Positions 45,633 through 53,841 are shown, counted from the first letter of the stretch. The stretch: 61,763 nt of DNA from Spirosoma fluviale (GCA_945883425.1 CAMCXM010000004.1:1-61763), one strand, 5' to 3'. Translations and numbers: made by a program. Notes: generated from the sequence alone by a model not told the origin.

Positions 45633-47288
45633 ATGAAAAAAGACACCATTCTCGTTCAGGGTCAGCTGGTTGATATTTACAACCGCAGCATCTTTCCGGC
45701 TGAAATCACCATCGAAAACCAAACCATCGTGCAGATCCGGAGTGTAGCATCTGCTCCGGCGATATTTATTCTTCCCGGTTTTGTGGATGCCCATGTGCAC
45801 ATTGAAAGTTCGATGTTGGCCCCCAGCGAGTTTGCCCCGATGGCTCTTGAACATGGAACTCTGGCCACCGTGTCGGATCCCCATGAAATTGCCAATGTCC
45901 TGGGAGAGGACGGTGTCCGATGGATGGCAGAGAATGGAAAATCGGCGCCTCTCCATTTCCATTTCGGGGCACCGTCCTGCGTACCAGCCACGACATTTGA
46001 AACGGCAGGTGACGTAATCGACGCCGCCGGAATTCGTCGCCTTCTGGAAGACAAAACCTGTCACTATCTGGCCGAAATGATGAACTGGCCGGGTGTCATT
46101 TTTCAGGATCCGATGGTGATGGAGAAACTGGCCCTGTCGAAAGAACTCGGTGTGCCCATCGACGGACACGCTCCGGGATTGCGTGGCCAGCAGGCCAAAG
46201 ACTATTTCGCAGCGGGAATTGAAACCGACCACGAGTGTTTCACCCTGGAAGAAGCCATGGAAAAAGCGGCCATGGGCGTCAAAATTCTTATCCGCGAAGG
46301 CAGTGCCGCCCGCAACTTTGAAGCGTTGATCGACCTGTTCCGTCATTATCCGGGACAGGTTATGTTTTGCTCCGACGATAAACACCCCGATGATCTGATT
46401 TTGGGCCACATCAATTTGTTGGTGAGCCGGGCTTTGGCAAAAGGATTCGATCTGTTCGATGTGCTTCGTGCCGCCAGTCTGCACCCGGTTGAGCATTACC
46501 GGCTTCCCATTGGGTTGCTTCGCGAAGGCGACCCGGCTGATTTCATTCTGGTGGAATCGTTGCAGAAAATGAATGTCCTCCAAACCTGGCGAAAAGGAGA
46601 AATTGTGTTCGACAAAGGACGTTTCCGTTGGGAACCCGAACCGGTAAGCGATTTACCGAACCGGTTTTTTGCACATTATCCGGAAGCCAGCCAATACCAG
46701 GTACCCAGCGAACAAAAGGAACGAACCTGGGTGAATGTGATGGATGCCATTGAAGGCCAGCTGATCACCAAAGGACGGATCGCCGAGATGGAAGTGAAAC
46801 AGGGATGTATTCTGGCCGATCCGGCCCGCGATATTCTGCACCTCACCGTAGTGAACCGCTACCGGAATGAAAAGCCTGCCAACGCCTTTATATCCGGATT
46901 TGGACTCAAAAATGCCGCCATCGCCAGTTCGGTTGCACACGATTCCCACAACATTGTGGCCGTGGGTACACATACCCATCTGTTGAAAAAAGCGGTGGAT
47001 GCCGTGATGGAAGCCGGCGGTGGAATTTCGATTGCCACCGAAAATGGAGTGGAGGTACTGTCCTTACCCATCGCCGGCCTCATGTCTCCCGAAAAAGGAG
47101 AAGTGGTGGGTCATCGGTATGAAGCTCTTACGCAACTGGCCCGCCAGCAAAGTTCCACTCCCAAAGCGCCTTATATGTTGCTGTCCTTCATGGCGCTCCT
47201 CGTGATTCCGGAACTGAAGCTCAGCGATCTGGGCCTTTTCGACGGACTCAAATTCGCCTTCACCGATCTGGAAGTGACGGGGAAATAA
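45633..47288 (+). CDS. ade: Adenine deaminase
   Basis: A 551-residue amidohydrolase that converts adenine to hypoxanthine. The metal-binding HVHIESSM motif lies early; DPHEIANVLGEDG, the GHAPGLRG segment and the SDDKHPDDL block match adenine deaminase, and the C-terminal domain has VAHDSHNIVAVG. The true start is the ATG at 45633; the frame opens upstream inside the divergent T9SS gene. It acts in purine salvage. Confidence 0.94.
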   Translation: MKKDTILVQGQLVDIYNRSIFPAEITIENQTIVQIRSVASAPAIFILPGFVDAHVHIESSMLAPSEFAPMALEHGTLATVSDPHEIANVLGEDGVRWMAENGKSAPLHFHFGAPSCVPATTFETAGDVIDAAGIRRLLEDKTCHYLAEMMNWPGVIFQDPMVMEKLALSKELGVPIDGHAPGLRGQQAKDYFAAGIETDHECFTLEEAMEKAAMGVKILIREGSAARNFEALIDLFRHYPGQVMFCSDDKHPDDLILGHINLLVSRALAKGFDLFDVLRAASLHPVEHYRLPIGLLREGDPADFILVESLQKMNVLQTWRKGEIVFDKGRFRWEPEPVSDLPNRFFAHYPEASQYQVPSEQKERTWVNVMDAIEGQLITKGRIAEMEVKQGCILADPARDILHLTVVNRYRNEKPANAFISGFGLKNAAIASSVAHDSHNIVAVGTHTHLLKKAVDAVMEAGGGISIATENGVEVLSLPIAGLMSPEKGEVVGHRYEALTQLARQQSSTPKAPYMLLSFMALLVIPELKLSDLGLFDGLKFAFTDLEVTGK

Positions 47289-47338
47289 GAGTGAAGAGAA
47301 ATATTCAGGGTCATCTCTTTGAACTTTGAATTTTCAAC

Positions 47339-49789
47339 TTAGAACTTTATTGTTACTCCTCCCAAAAAGTTCCGTCCTGCCTGAGGGAAGTAAAAATTCT
47401 CATTCACCGTCTGGCCGCCGGAAATGTAGCCGTAGGTGTATCCGTTGGCTTCGTATTTCTGATCGAGCAGATTGTTCACCAGAACCTGAAATGAGATTTC
47501 TTTCAACCCTTTGATGTGAAGACGGTACCCAGCCCGGAAATTCAGAAACTGGTAGGGATCCAGCGAACGGCTTTTTGTGCCGGTATTGTCGAGATACTGA
47601 CGGCCCACCATTTTGCCGATCAGGGATGCTTCCAGATTTTTTACCGGAATCCAGGTGATGTCGGAGGCCGCAATGAGGTTGGGAGAAAAAGCGATTGGCG
47701 TGTTTTTGAACACCGTTCCGTTTTGCTCACCGGTGTCATAGTTGTCCAGAAAATAAGAATATTCTGAAATCTGGTTTTCGCTCAAGGTCAGGTTTCCTCC
47801 GATGCTGAAGGTTGGAAGAATGGCATATGCGGCTTCCATTTCAACACCTGCCCGGTAACTGCTCGCTACATTGCTTCGGTTGTAGGCGCCCACATCGTTT
47901 ATTTTTCCTGTGAGAATCAGTTGGTTTCGGTAATACATGTAGTATCCGTTTACAGACGCCGTCAGTTTTTCGCCCGTGTGCCTCCATCCCAATTCCACAT
48001 TGTGCAATACTTCCGGTTTCGGCCGGCTGTCGGGTGTTGAATTCACAAAATCATTACGGACGGGTTCTCTCTGCGATTTGCCATAGGACACATACAGAAA
48101 CTCCGATTTTCCAGCCTGGTAACTCACACCGGCTTTGGGATTGATAAAGGTGTATTGCGCCGTCTGGTCGGTGGCATTGAGATTGCGGTCGAAGCCGGCA
48201 AAGCTGTAGTAGATGTTCCGCACCTGCAGATCGCCGTACACCCGGAAACCGTTTCTGAAAGCATACCCGACTTTGGCATAATTGGTGAAATCATTTTTTA
48301 CGGCATCATCAAAATAATAACGGAAGGTGTTGTCGGTAAGGGTGGAAACTTGAGCCCAGATCACCTTTCCAAAATGGTCTCCCCGGTACTGACTTGCCGA
48401 TCCTCCTACTGTAACCGACAGGTTTTCTTTGTCATAATTGAGGGAATAGGTGCCACCATAATAGTAGTTATCCAGCCACCGTTGGCGTATGAGGTTGGTT
48501 GACGTAAGCGTATCTCCTCCGATGATCGGATTGGCCAAACCGTAATTTTCAAACGCTGCTCCGTCCTTAAATTCTTCGTAATAACCACCTCCTTTTGTGT
48601 AAAACAAAGCCGTGTTGAGCATCAGATGCTGCCCCAGATCATAGCTGTAAAACAGCTGATAATGCGTCTGCCTGTAGTTGTCGGTCTGGTTTTTATACCG
48701 AAAGTTGTTGTAGGTGCGGGATGACGATTGCAGTAAGTGAGCCGAATCGGCCGAACTCAGATAATTGCGGGAGATATAATCCTGCATTCCCTGGCGATCG
48801 CCTTTCAGACGAGCTTCGGGAATACCGTTCCAGGCCTGGTACGTCTTTTCGGCTCCGTCCAGCACATTGAATTTGAGGATTCCTTTTTTGCCATAATAAC
48901 CACCCGATACAAACACACTGTTGAGGTTGGAACTTCCCCGGTCGATGAATCCATCCGACACAATCCGGGACAACCGGGTTTCGACCGACCACTTGCCATC
49001 GATCAAACCGGTGCCGGCCATCACATTGTTTTTCAGGGTATTGAATGAACCGAAGGAAGCATTGGTTTCCGCGAAGGCTTCTTTGCGGAGGGTGTTGGTC
49101 TGGATATTGAGACTGGCTCCAAAGGCAGACGATCCGTTGGTCGAAGTACCAACACCACGCTGGATCTGAATGCTGCTCACAGATGAAGCAAAATCGGGCA
49201 TGTTCACCCAGAAAAGTCCGTGCGATTCGGCGTCGTTCACCGCGATTCCGTTCATGGTGACGTTGATTCGGGTAGCATCGCTTCCGCGGATGGAAATTCC
49301 TGTGTACCCGATTCCGGCACCCGCATCGGAATTGCTTACCACAGAAGGTGCCTGTTGCAGGAGGATGGGTAAATCCTGTCCGAGATTGAGCTTATCAAGA
49401 CTTTCGCGACTCACCATGGTGCGGGTGGTCGGATCTTCGTTTTTACTGCGGGTGGCCTGAACAATCACTTCTTCTGAAAGAGAGTTGCGTGTCTCCATCA
49501 GCAGTGTCAGAGTTTGGTTGTCGCGAAGATCCACTTCCTGGCGGAGGGGAAAATAGCCGACGAGGCGGGTGAGAACAATGTACCGTCCTGCTTTCAGGTT
49601 GCTGAACTCCACCAGACCATTGCCATCGGAGGTTGCGGTTTTACCGGTTCCTTCCAACCCTGCCTGCACTGCTTCGAGGGGTGCTTTAGAGGCGGCATCC
49701 TGGAATGTCAGGCTGAGACGAAACTGGGCGGAGGCTGAACAAGCCGTCAAAACAAAGAGAATGAGGGCAAGCGTTTTTTTCGAAAGCAT
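47339..49789 (-). CDS. TonB-dependent receptor, predicted thiamin outer-membrane transporter
   Basis: An 816-residue outer-membrane receptor. The signal peptide (residues 1-22, ending SASAQ) is followed by a carboxypeptidase-regulatory-like Ig domain (about 23-105), the plug (about 115-220, with LPILLQQAPSV and SIRGSDATRINVTMNGI) and a 22-strand barrel ending in an aromatic strand (FLGGVTIKF). The TPP riboswitch in its leader predicts thiamin or a thiamin precursor as ligand, in line with the known thiamin-linked Bacteroidota receptors. The ATG at 49789 fits the signal peptide; five residues from 49804 are dropped. A lipobox-like LTAC is also present. Confidence 0.9.
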   Translation of the reverse strand: MLSKKTLALILFVLTACSASAQFRLSLTFQDAASKAPLEAVQAGLEGTGKTATSDGNGLVEFSNLKAGRYIVLTRLVGYFPLRQEVDLRDNQTLTLLMETRNSLSEEVIVQATRSKNEDPTTRTMVSRESLDKLNLGQDLPILLQQAPSVVSNSDAGAGIGYTGISIRGSDATRINVTMNGIAVNDAESHGLFWVNMPDFASSVSSIQIQRGVGTSTNGSSAFGASLNIQTNTLRKEAFAETNASFGSFNTLKNNVMAGTGLIDGKWSVETRLSRIVSDGFIDRGSSNLNSVFVSGGYYGKKGILKFNVLDGAEKTYQAWNGIPEARLKGDRQGMQDYISRNYLSSADSAHLLQSSSRTYNNFRYKNQTDNYRQTHYQLFYSYDLGQHLMLNTALFYTKGGGYYEEFKDGAAFENYGLANPIIGGDTLTSTNLIRQRWLDNYYYGGTYSLNYDKENLSVTVGGSASQYRGDHFGKVIWAQVSTLTDNTFRYYFDDAVKNDFTNYAKVGYAFRNGFRVYGDLQVRNIYYSFAGFDRNLNATDQTAQYTFINPKAGVSYQAGKSEFLYVSYGKSQREPVRNDFVNSTPDSRPKPEVLHNVELGWRHTGEKLTASVNGYYMYYRNQLILTGKINDVGAYNRSNVASSYRAGVEMEAAYAILPTFSIGGNLTLSENQISEYSYFLDNYDTGEQNGTVFKNTPIAFSPNLIAASDITWIPVKNLEASLIGKMVGRQYLDNTGTKSRSLDPYQFLNFRAGYRLHIKGLKEISFQVLVNNLLDQKYEANGYTYGYISGGQTVNENFYFPQAGRNFLGGVTIKF

Positions 49790-49792
49790 ATT

Positions 49793-49824
49793 CCGTAGAA
49801 TCAAAAAAGGTTGGGACTACGGAG
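49793..49824 (-). promoter_or_regulatory. Predicted translational expression platform of the TPP riboswitch
   Basis: In the minus-strand RNA, CTCCGTAGTC (49824-49815) can pair over 10 bp (one G-U) with GACTACGGGG at the aptamer's 5' end. Its CCGTAG part can instead pair with CTACGG (49798-49793), which lies 3 bases before the ATG. The two pairings exclude each other, so ligand binding would free CCGTAG to cover the start region. Base pairing is read directly; the switching model is inference. Confidence 0.5.
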
Positions 49825-49864
49825 GCTCTGAACCGTGCAAAAACGGATGAGAGAGATGGTGTTG

Positions 49865-49937
49865 CTATTCCCTTCGCCGGCATTATCCGGATCAGGTTCG
49901 ACGGGTATGATCTCAGCCTTTCAGGCACCCCGTAGTC
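49865..49937 (-). ncRNA. TPP (THI-box) riboswitch
   Basis: The minus strand carries the complete TPP aptamer core: GGGGTGCC, GGCTGAGAT, ATACCC, GAACCTGATC, GGATAATGCCGGCG and GAAGGGA, in the right order and spacing. P1 is short (CTA with TAG). It lies between a consensus promoter and the TonB receptor and should lower receptor expression when thiamin pyrophosphate is abundant. Confidence 0.95.
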
Positions 49938-49942
49938 AGGCG

Positions 49943-49975
49943 CAAAGGTAGAGAGTGGAAATTTAAAACGCCCAA
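49943..49975 (-). promoter_or_regulatory. Promoter of the riboswitch-TonB receptor transcript
   Basis: Minus-strand TTG (49975-49973), 22 bases, then TACCTTTG (49950-49943) matches the Bacteroidota promoter. Transcription would start within a few bases of the aptamer's 5' end, so the message begins with the riboswitch. Confidence 0.65.
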
Positions 49976-50011
49976 TGTTTTTTTTCGATGCTGATTGAAG
50001 GGCGTTCAACA

Positions 50012-50047
50012 AAATAAAAAACCTGCCCGAAAGTTCCGGACAGGTTT
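50012..50047 (-). terminator. Terminator for the minus-strand small-ORF repeat array
   Basis: Read on the minus strand, AAACCTG (50047-50041) pairs with CAGGTTT (50025-50019), with inner CCGG pairing, followed by TTTTTTATTTTG. It separates the repeat array and upstream helicase from the riboswitch promoter and implies that the array is transcribed on the minus strand. Confidence 0.8.
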
Positions 50048-50083
50048 CTGATGCAAATACTCATTTAGATAAAGCAAAATCAT

Positions 50084-50161
50084 TTAGGTCCCGTTCTCTC
50101 CCGACTGGAAGTCAGCCGGGAGAAAAACGGTTCCGTTGGGTTGATAAAGTGTTGTCCTCAT
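50084..50161 (-). CDS. Short ORF 3 of the tandem array, 25 residues
   Basis: It opens with ATGAGGA in the same CTATGAGGA context as the two larger repeats. Its 25 residues (MRTTLYQPNG followed by a short tail) resemble the start of the larger ORFs (MRILKNQPIG), including the later GE.G. It ends early at a TAA, and a hairpin (50096-50121) lies within it. The peptide similarity beyond the conserved DNA suggests translation, but it is short; no known family. Confidence 0.35.
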   Translation of the reverse strand: MRTTLYQPNGTVFLPADFQSGENGT

Positions 50162-50192
50162 AGTTTAGAATAGTCAGTCAATGTTGTTTCGT

Positions 50193-50477
50193 TCAATGTC
50201 TATTTTCCCTCCGGGTTTGTCGTTGACAGACATCCTCCGGAACGGTTCCCGAAAGTGGGTTTCGGAGGGGTGATTTTCCAAAAAGACTTATCCGTTGGTA
50301 TGTTTTTTTTATCCAGCCGCTATTTTTTGGAAAAAGCAGGTGGAATTTGAGTGTATCAGTCCGATAGAAGTCCGCTTGTTTCAGGACAGAAATCCTGGAG
50401 TTGTCTCCTCTTTCACCCGGCCCAATTCTGGCCAGGTGAAGAGAAGTTTCGGTGGGTTTATTTTTTAAAATCCTCAT
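50193..50477 (-). CDS. Small ORF 2 of the tandem array, 94 residues
   Basis: A 94-residue reading frame whose ATG overlaps the stop of the preceding copy (ATGA at 50477-50474), the mark of translational coupling. The N-terminal 23 residues (MRILKNKPTETSLHLARIG start) and residues 50-80 (KNSGWIKKTYQRISLFGK) are nearly identical to ORF 1, while the middle 25 residues and the tail differ. I do not recognise the family. The conserved ends are conserved at the DNA level too, so recent duplication or a functional nucleic acid is as likely as selection on protein. Confidence 0.45.
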   Translation of the reverse strand: MRILKNKPTETSLHLARIGPGERGDNSRISVLKQADFYRTDTLKFHLLFPKNSGWIKKTYQRISLFGKSPLRNPLSGTVPEDVCQRQTRRENRH

Positions 50478-50776
50478 AGTTTAGAATAATCGTTCAACGT
50501 TGTTTTTTCACATGTCGTGTTGCGGCCCCGATCTTCCGAAAGGGTTCCCGAAAGTGGGTTTCGGAGGGGCGATTTTCCAAAAAGACTTATCCGTTGGTAT
50601 GTTTTTTTTATCCAGCCGCTATTTTTGGGAAAATCTGGTCTGAAACCAGCCAGGAAATAGAGCCGGAAAAGGTCCTGTTTCGGGACGGAAAGTTCTGGTT
50701 TGGCCCCTCTTTCACCCGGCCCAATTCTGGCCAGGTGAAGAGAAGTTCCGATGGGTTGATTTTTTAAAATCCTCAT
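50474..50776 (-). CDS. Small ORF 1 of the tandem array, 100 residues
   Basis: A 100-residue reading frame, basic overall, ending in CTATGA, which also starts ORF 2. Its layout is a conserved N-terminus (MRILKNQPIGTSLHLARIG), a variable middle, the conserved KNSGWIKKTYQRISLFGKSP and a variable tail. No signal peptide or membrane segment. It lies on the same strand as the helicase upstream and before a terminator. Coupling supports translation; the family is unknown to me. Confidence 0.45.
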   Translation of the reverse strand: MRILKNQPIGTSLHLARIGPGERGAKPELSVPKQDLFRLYFLAGFRPDFPKNSGWIKKTYQRISLFGKSPLRNPLSGTLSEDRGRNTTCEKTTLNDYSKL

Positions 50777-50796
50777 AGTTTAGAATAATCGTTCAA

Positions 50797-51081
50797 TCTT
50801 ATTTTTTCTGTTTTCGCGTCCAGGATTCTTGCGATCGCGTGTCCTCCGGAACGGTTCCCGAAAGTGGGTTTCGGTGGGGCGATTTTCCAAAAAGACTTAT
50901 CCGTTGGTATGTTTTTTTTATCCAGCCGCTATTTTTGGAAAAAAGCGGCCGGAAATCAGGCTAGAAAAGGAGGCAGAAATGGGCCTTTATTGGTATTGGG
51001 AATAGGGAATTACAGCCACTGTTTTCCGGGTGGGACTTGTTGAAGAAGAAAAGGTTTTTGTATGATGCGAGCTGGCCCCCA
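50797..51081 (-). other. 5'-truncated repeat copy downstream of the helicase
   Basis: The most upstream copy retains block A and the KNSGWIKKTYQRIS reading frame, but lacks block B, a start codon and the LHLARIG segment. A TAG stop lies in frame just upstream. It is a remnant left between the helicase stop (51082) and the complete copies. Nothing else is visible in these 285 bases. Confidence 0.6.
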
Positions 51082-53046
51082 TCAGTTTTCCTGAAACTCC
51101 CAGGCAGACAGATACAGCGCATTTTGCTGCATGTAGTCCAGCAGCTTGTCGTAAAAACCAAAACCAGCCAGCGTGGCAGAATCGCCAATCAGCACCAACC
51201 GCATCCGGGCCCGGGTAATGGCCACGTTCATCCGGCGGATGTCGCGAAGAAAACCAATGTCGCCCCGGTCGTTGCTGCGGACCAGACTGATGTACACCAG
51301 ATCGGCTTCCTGTCCCTGAAACCCATCCACCGTGCCCACCCGAAATGTGACCCGTCCTTTTTCCTGCTTTTCCAATGACTGAATGTCCTTTTTCAGCCGC
51401 TCCACCTGCTCACGGTAAGGTGAGATGATGGAAATGCGCATGGGTTTTTTCATCGCATCGCGCTCACTGCCAGTGGTTTCAAGCCACTGTCCTAAATGAC
51501 GGAGCAGTAACCGTGCTTCCTCCGGGTTCGACAATCCTGTGCTTTCGCGGTGGAACATTTCCTCGTAACCGGTTCCGGCTGTATCAATAAAGGTGAAGGG
51601 ATGGTTTTCCGCTGAATCGCCTTTCCATAAAAGGGTATTCTTCACACTCACATCTCCCCGCAGACGGTTCTCATAAAAATACCCGGAACTGAACTGCATA
51701 ATGGTGTTGTGCATCCGGTATTGCGTTTCGAGCATGGCCCGGAGTTCGGGTCCGCCCCGTTCGGAGATTTTTTCCAGCAGCGTTTTTTCCAGTCCCTGCC
51801 GGGCCGCTTCTTTCGATTTCACGGTCGGTGGTAACTGGCAATGGTCACCGGCCAGCACCAGTTTATCGGCTTTGAGAACCGGAATCCAGCAGGCGGGTTC
51901 CAGAGCTTGTCCGGCCTCGTCGATCAGCACCATTTCAAAACGCTTTCCTTTGAAGAAGTGACTGGAAGCCCCCACCAATGTGCACACAAATGCCTGCGTA
52001 CTTTCCCGTGCGCCATCGAGCACGTATTTCTCCATATTGGCAATCTGGGAAAGGATGCTTTTGGCTTCCTTCAGCATCATCTGTTTTTGCTCCCGTTCGC
52101 TGCGGTCGTAGTATTTTTTATAGGAATACGCCATCCGCTTGAGTTCATAGGCCAGTTTCCGGAGACGTTTGATTTCTTTGGCTTCCACATGGTTGGAAAT
52201 GAGGAAGTCCATGGTGTAAGGAAGAATGTCGTCACTGATCCGGGCCGGGTTTCCGATGCGGAGAACTTTGGTGCCAGCCGCTGCCAGTTTTTCGGTGAGC
52301 AGATCGGCGGCGGCATTGGAAGGCGCACAAACCAGCACCTGCTTCATATACAATAAAGCCGTTTGAACTGCCGCCACCAACGTCGTGGTTTTCCCGGTTC
52401 CGGGAGGGCCATGAATCGCAAACACATCCTTGGCGGCCATCATACGGGCGATGGCGGTTTGTTGCGAAGTGTTCAGATGACGGACGGGCCAGTTATCCGT
52501 TTTCAGCGAAGCCAGATCCTGAAATTCTCCTTCGGTATAACCCAGGGCCACATCGCGGATGCGTTCGAGTCTGGAACCTTCTGGTGCCTGCCGTACTTTG
52601 TCGAGGGCAAACTTCATTTCGCGGTAGCTGTTCTCATCGAACAGAAGATCCACCCCGATGTGCCGTTCGTCGATCCAGTCGGGCAGTTCTTCCTCCAGAA
52701 TCTGAATTTCCATCCGGCTTTGGTCTACCGACAGAATGGTTCCCGCTAACTGCTGTACTTTCTGGCCCACCGGCGCATTCCAGAAAACTGCGGCCTGCGC
52801 ACCACTCTGAAACTGATGCGGTTGGTTGAATTCCACATTCCGCTCGAGTTCAAGTACGAATTTCCCACCGGTACCAATCCGGGTGTTGACCAGACGGACG
52901 GGATACCAGGAGGTGCCTTTCCGTTGTCTTTCTTTTAGTGGTGTTTCCAGAATCTGCTCCTGATACTGGAGAAGGTCTTCGGCTTGTTCAATCGTAAGCA
53001 GCTTTTCGAGAGCCGCGATTTCATCAGAAGGAACTGTGTATTTCAA
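51082..53046 (-). CDS. Superfamily 1 helicase, IGHMBP2/Upf1-like AAA domain protein
   Basis: A 654-residue helicase. An N-terminal beta-barrel region (about 40-125) precedes the motor. Motifs: Walker A GPPGTGKT (213-220), DEAGQALEPACW, GDHCQLPPTV, the TQYRMH motif, VDGFQGQEADLVYISLVRSN and NVAITRAR. This set is that of the SF1B SMUBP2/Dna2 group, 5'-3' helicases acting on DNA or RNA. No nuclease domain is attached and no defence partner gene is adjacent, so a housekeeping DNA or RNA role is the default. The repeat array lies directly downstream on the same strand. Confidence 0.92.
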   Translation of the reverse strand: MKYTVPSDEIAALEKLLTIEQAEDLLQYQEQILETPLKERQRKGTSWYPVRLVNTRIGTGGKFVLELERNVEFNQPHQFQSGAQAAVFWNAPVGQKVQQLAGTILSVDQSRMEIQILEEELPDWIDERHIGVDLLFDENSYREMKFALDKVRQAPEGSRLERIRDVALGYTEGEFQDLASLKTDNWPVRHLNTSQQTAIARMMAAKDVFAIHGPPGTGKTTTLVAAVQTALLYMKQVLVCAPSNAAADLLTEKLAAAGTKVLRIGNPARISDDILPYTMDFLISNHVEAKEIKRLRKLAYELKRMAYSYKKYYDRSEREQKQMMLKEAKSILSQIANMEKYVLDGARESTQAFVCTLVGASSHFFKGKRFEMVLIDEAGQALEPACWIPVLKADKLVLAGDHCQLPPTVKSKEAARQGLEKTLLEKISERGGPELRAMLETQYRMHNTIMQFSSGYFYENRLRGDVSVKNTLLWKGDSAENHPFTFIDTAGTGYEEMFHRESTGLSNPEEARLLLRHLGQWLETTGSERDAMKKPMRISIISPYREQVERLKKDIQSLEKQEKGRVTFRVGTVDGFQGQEADLVYISLVRSNDRGDIGFLRDIRRMNVAITRARMRLVLIGDSATLAGFGFYDKLLDYMQQNALYLSAWEFQEN

Positions 53047-53113
53047 AATGCGATGTGTCAGAGTTAGGCAAACGGCCTCATAGCGATACCGTCCGTTTGT
53101 ACGTGTTCGTTGA

Positions 53114-53836
53114 TTACAGGAAAAAGAGCAGTCCGGTTTTTTTGACCCAGCCTTTTTTCTCGTTCCATTTTACTTCGTACCAGATGTCTTCTTCCCCGGT
53201 CCATTCCAGTCGGTGGCCTTTGTCGAGCATCGCCACCACAGATGAACCAGCGGATGGCCCGGACATCAGGAAGATTTTTTCATCGGCCACGATGGCCCGT
53301 TTGTAGGGAAGGGAGAAGTTGAAGAAATAGGCAGAAGCTGCCAGAAACAACAGTGTGAAAACCGGAGAATATCCCAGCGACACACCTTTGATTTTTCGGT
53401 AGGCGAGAAAAAGGAATAAGGCAATGGCCAATCCGAAAAGACTTTTCTCCACCAATGGTCCGTAGGTGCGGTAAAGGAAGTAGGCGTAGTCGGCTTCATC
53501 GATGGAGTAACCCTGGAATTTGTTCTGGTTTGCCATCTCTTCAATTTTGATTTTGACGTCGTTTTCGGGTTGAAAAAGATAAAACTGATGCAAATAATAG
53601 ATTGCCAGCACCGCATTATCCCTTCCTTCCTCCATAAATGCCAGTTTTAAGAGATCGGATTTGCTGGTTTTTTTCTGCACATTGAAAGACTCGGAATAGA
53701 GTTCCCTTGATTCACTAAAACGTTGAGCAGCAAAGAGTGAATCGGCTTTTTTCAGGAGGGGACTTGCGACAAAAGAGGGTACATAACCGAGCAGTACTGC
53801 GATCAGAACAAATTGTTTTTTAATTAATTTTATCAT
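53114..53836 (-). CDS. BatE-like protein with TPR-like and SH3 domains
   Basis: A 240-residue membrane protein. A signal/anchor helix (residues 7-25) leads to a helical TPR-like region (27-100). Two transmembrane helices (about 130-150 and 158-178) precede a C-terminal SH3-like domain (about 185-235, KIFLMSGPSAGSSVVAMLDKGHRLEW and GWVKK). This layout resembles BatE of Bacteroidota aerotolerance (bat) operons, but no other bat gene is here. Function unknown; it lies upstream of the tRNA-Lys gene in the opposite direction. Confidence 0.7.
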   Translation of the reverse strand: MIKLIKKQFVLIAVLLGYVPSFVASPLLKKADSLFAAQRFSESRELYSESFNVQKKTSKSDLLKLAFMEEGRDNAVLAIYYLHQFYLFQPENDVKIKIEEMANQNKFQGYSIDEADYAYFLYRTYGPLVEKSLFGLAIALFLFLAYRKIKGVSLGYSPVFTLLFLAASAYFFNFSLPYKRAIVADEKIFLMSGPSAGSSVVAMLDKGHRLEWTGEEDIWYEVKWNEKKGWVKKTGLLFFL

Positions 53837-53841
53837 TCTGT

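Larger units (their letters stand above)
50156..50938. repeat. Tandem array of three ~300-bp mosaic repeats
   Basis: Block A, about 97 bp and almost identical, occurs at 50233-50330, 50532-50628 and 50841-50938. Block B, 91 bp with three mismatches, occurs at 50407-50497 and 50706-50796, with a diverged third copy from about 50131 to 50190. The periods are 299-316 bp. Between the blocks the sequence is quite different in each copy. Block A contains a CCGAAA/TTTCGG hairpin and a run of eight T; block B contains a CACCcGGCC/GGCCaGGTG hairpin. No flanking target duplication or terminal inverted repeat was seen. Confidence 0.9.

Noticed and set aside
50156-50938. CRISPR array
   Set aside because: Only three repeats of about 300 bp with 90-bp conserved blocks and no cas genes; far from CRISPR dimensions.
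50156-50938. Insertion sequence or transposon remnant
   Set aside because: No transposase-like sequence, terminal inverted repeats or target duplications were found.
51082-53046. Anti-phage defence helicase
   Set aside because: SF1 helicases occur in defence systems, but no nuclease, methylase or other defence gene is adjacent; the neighbours are housekeeping genes.
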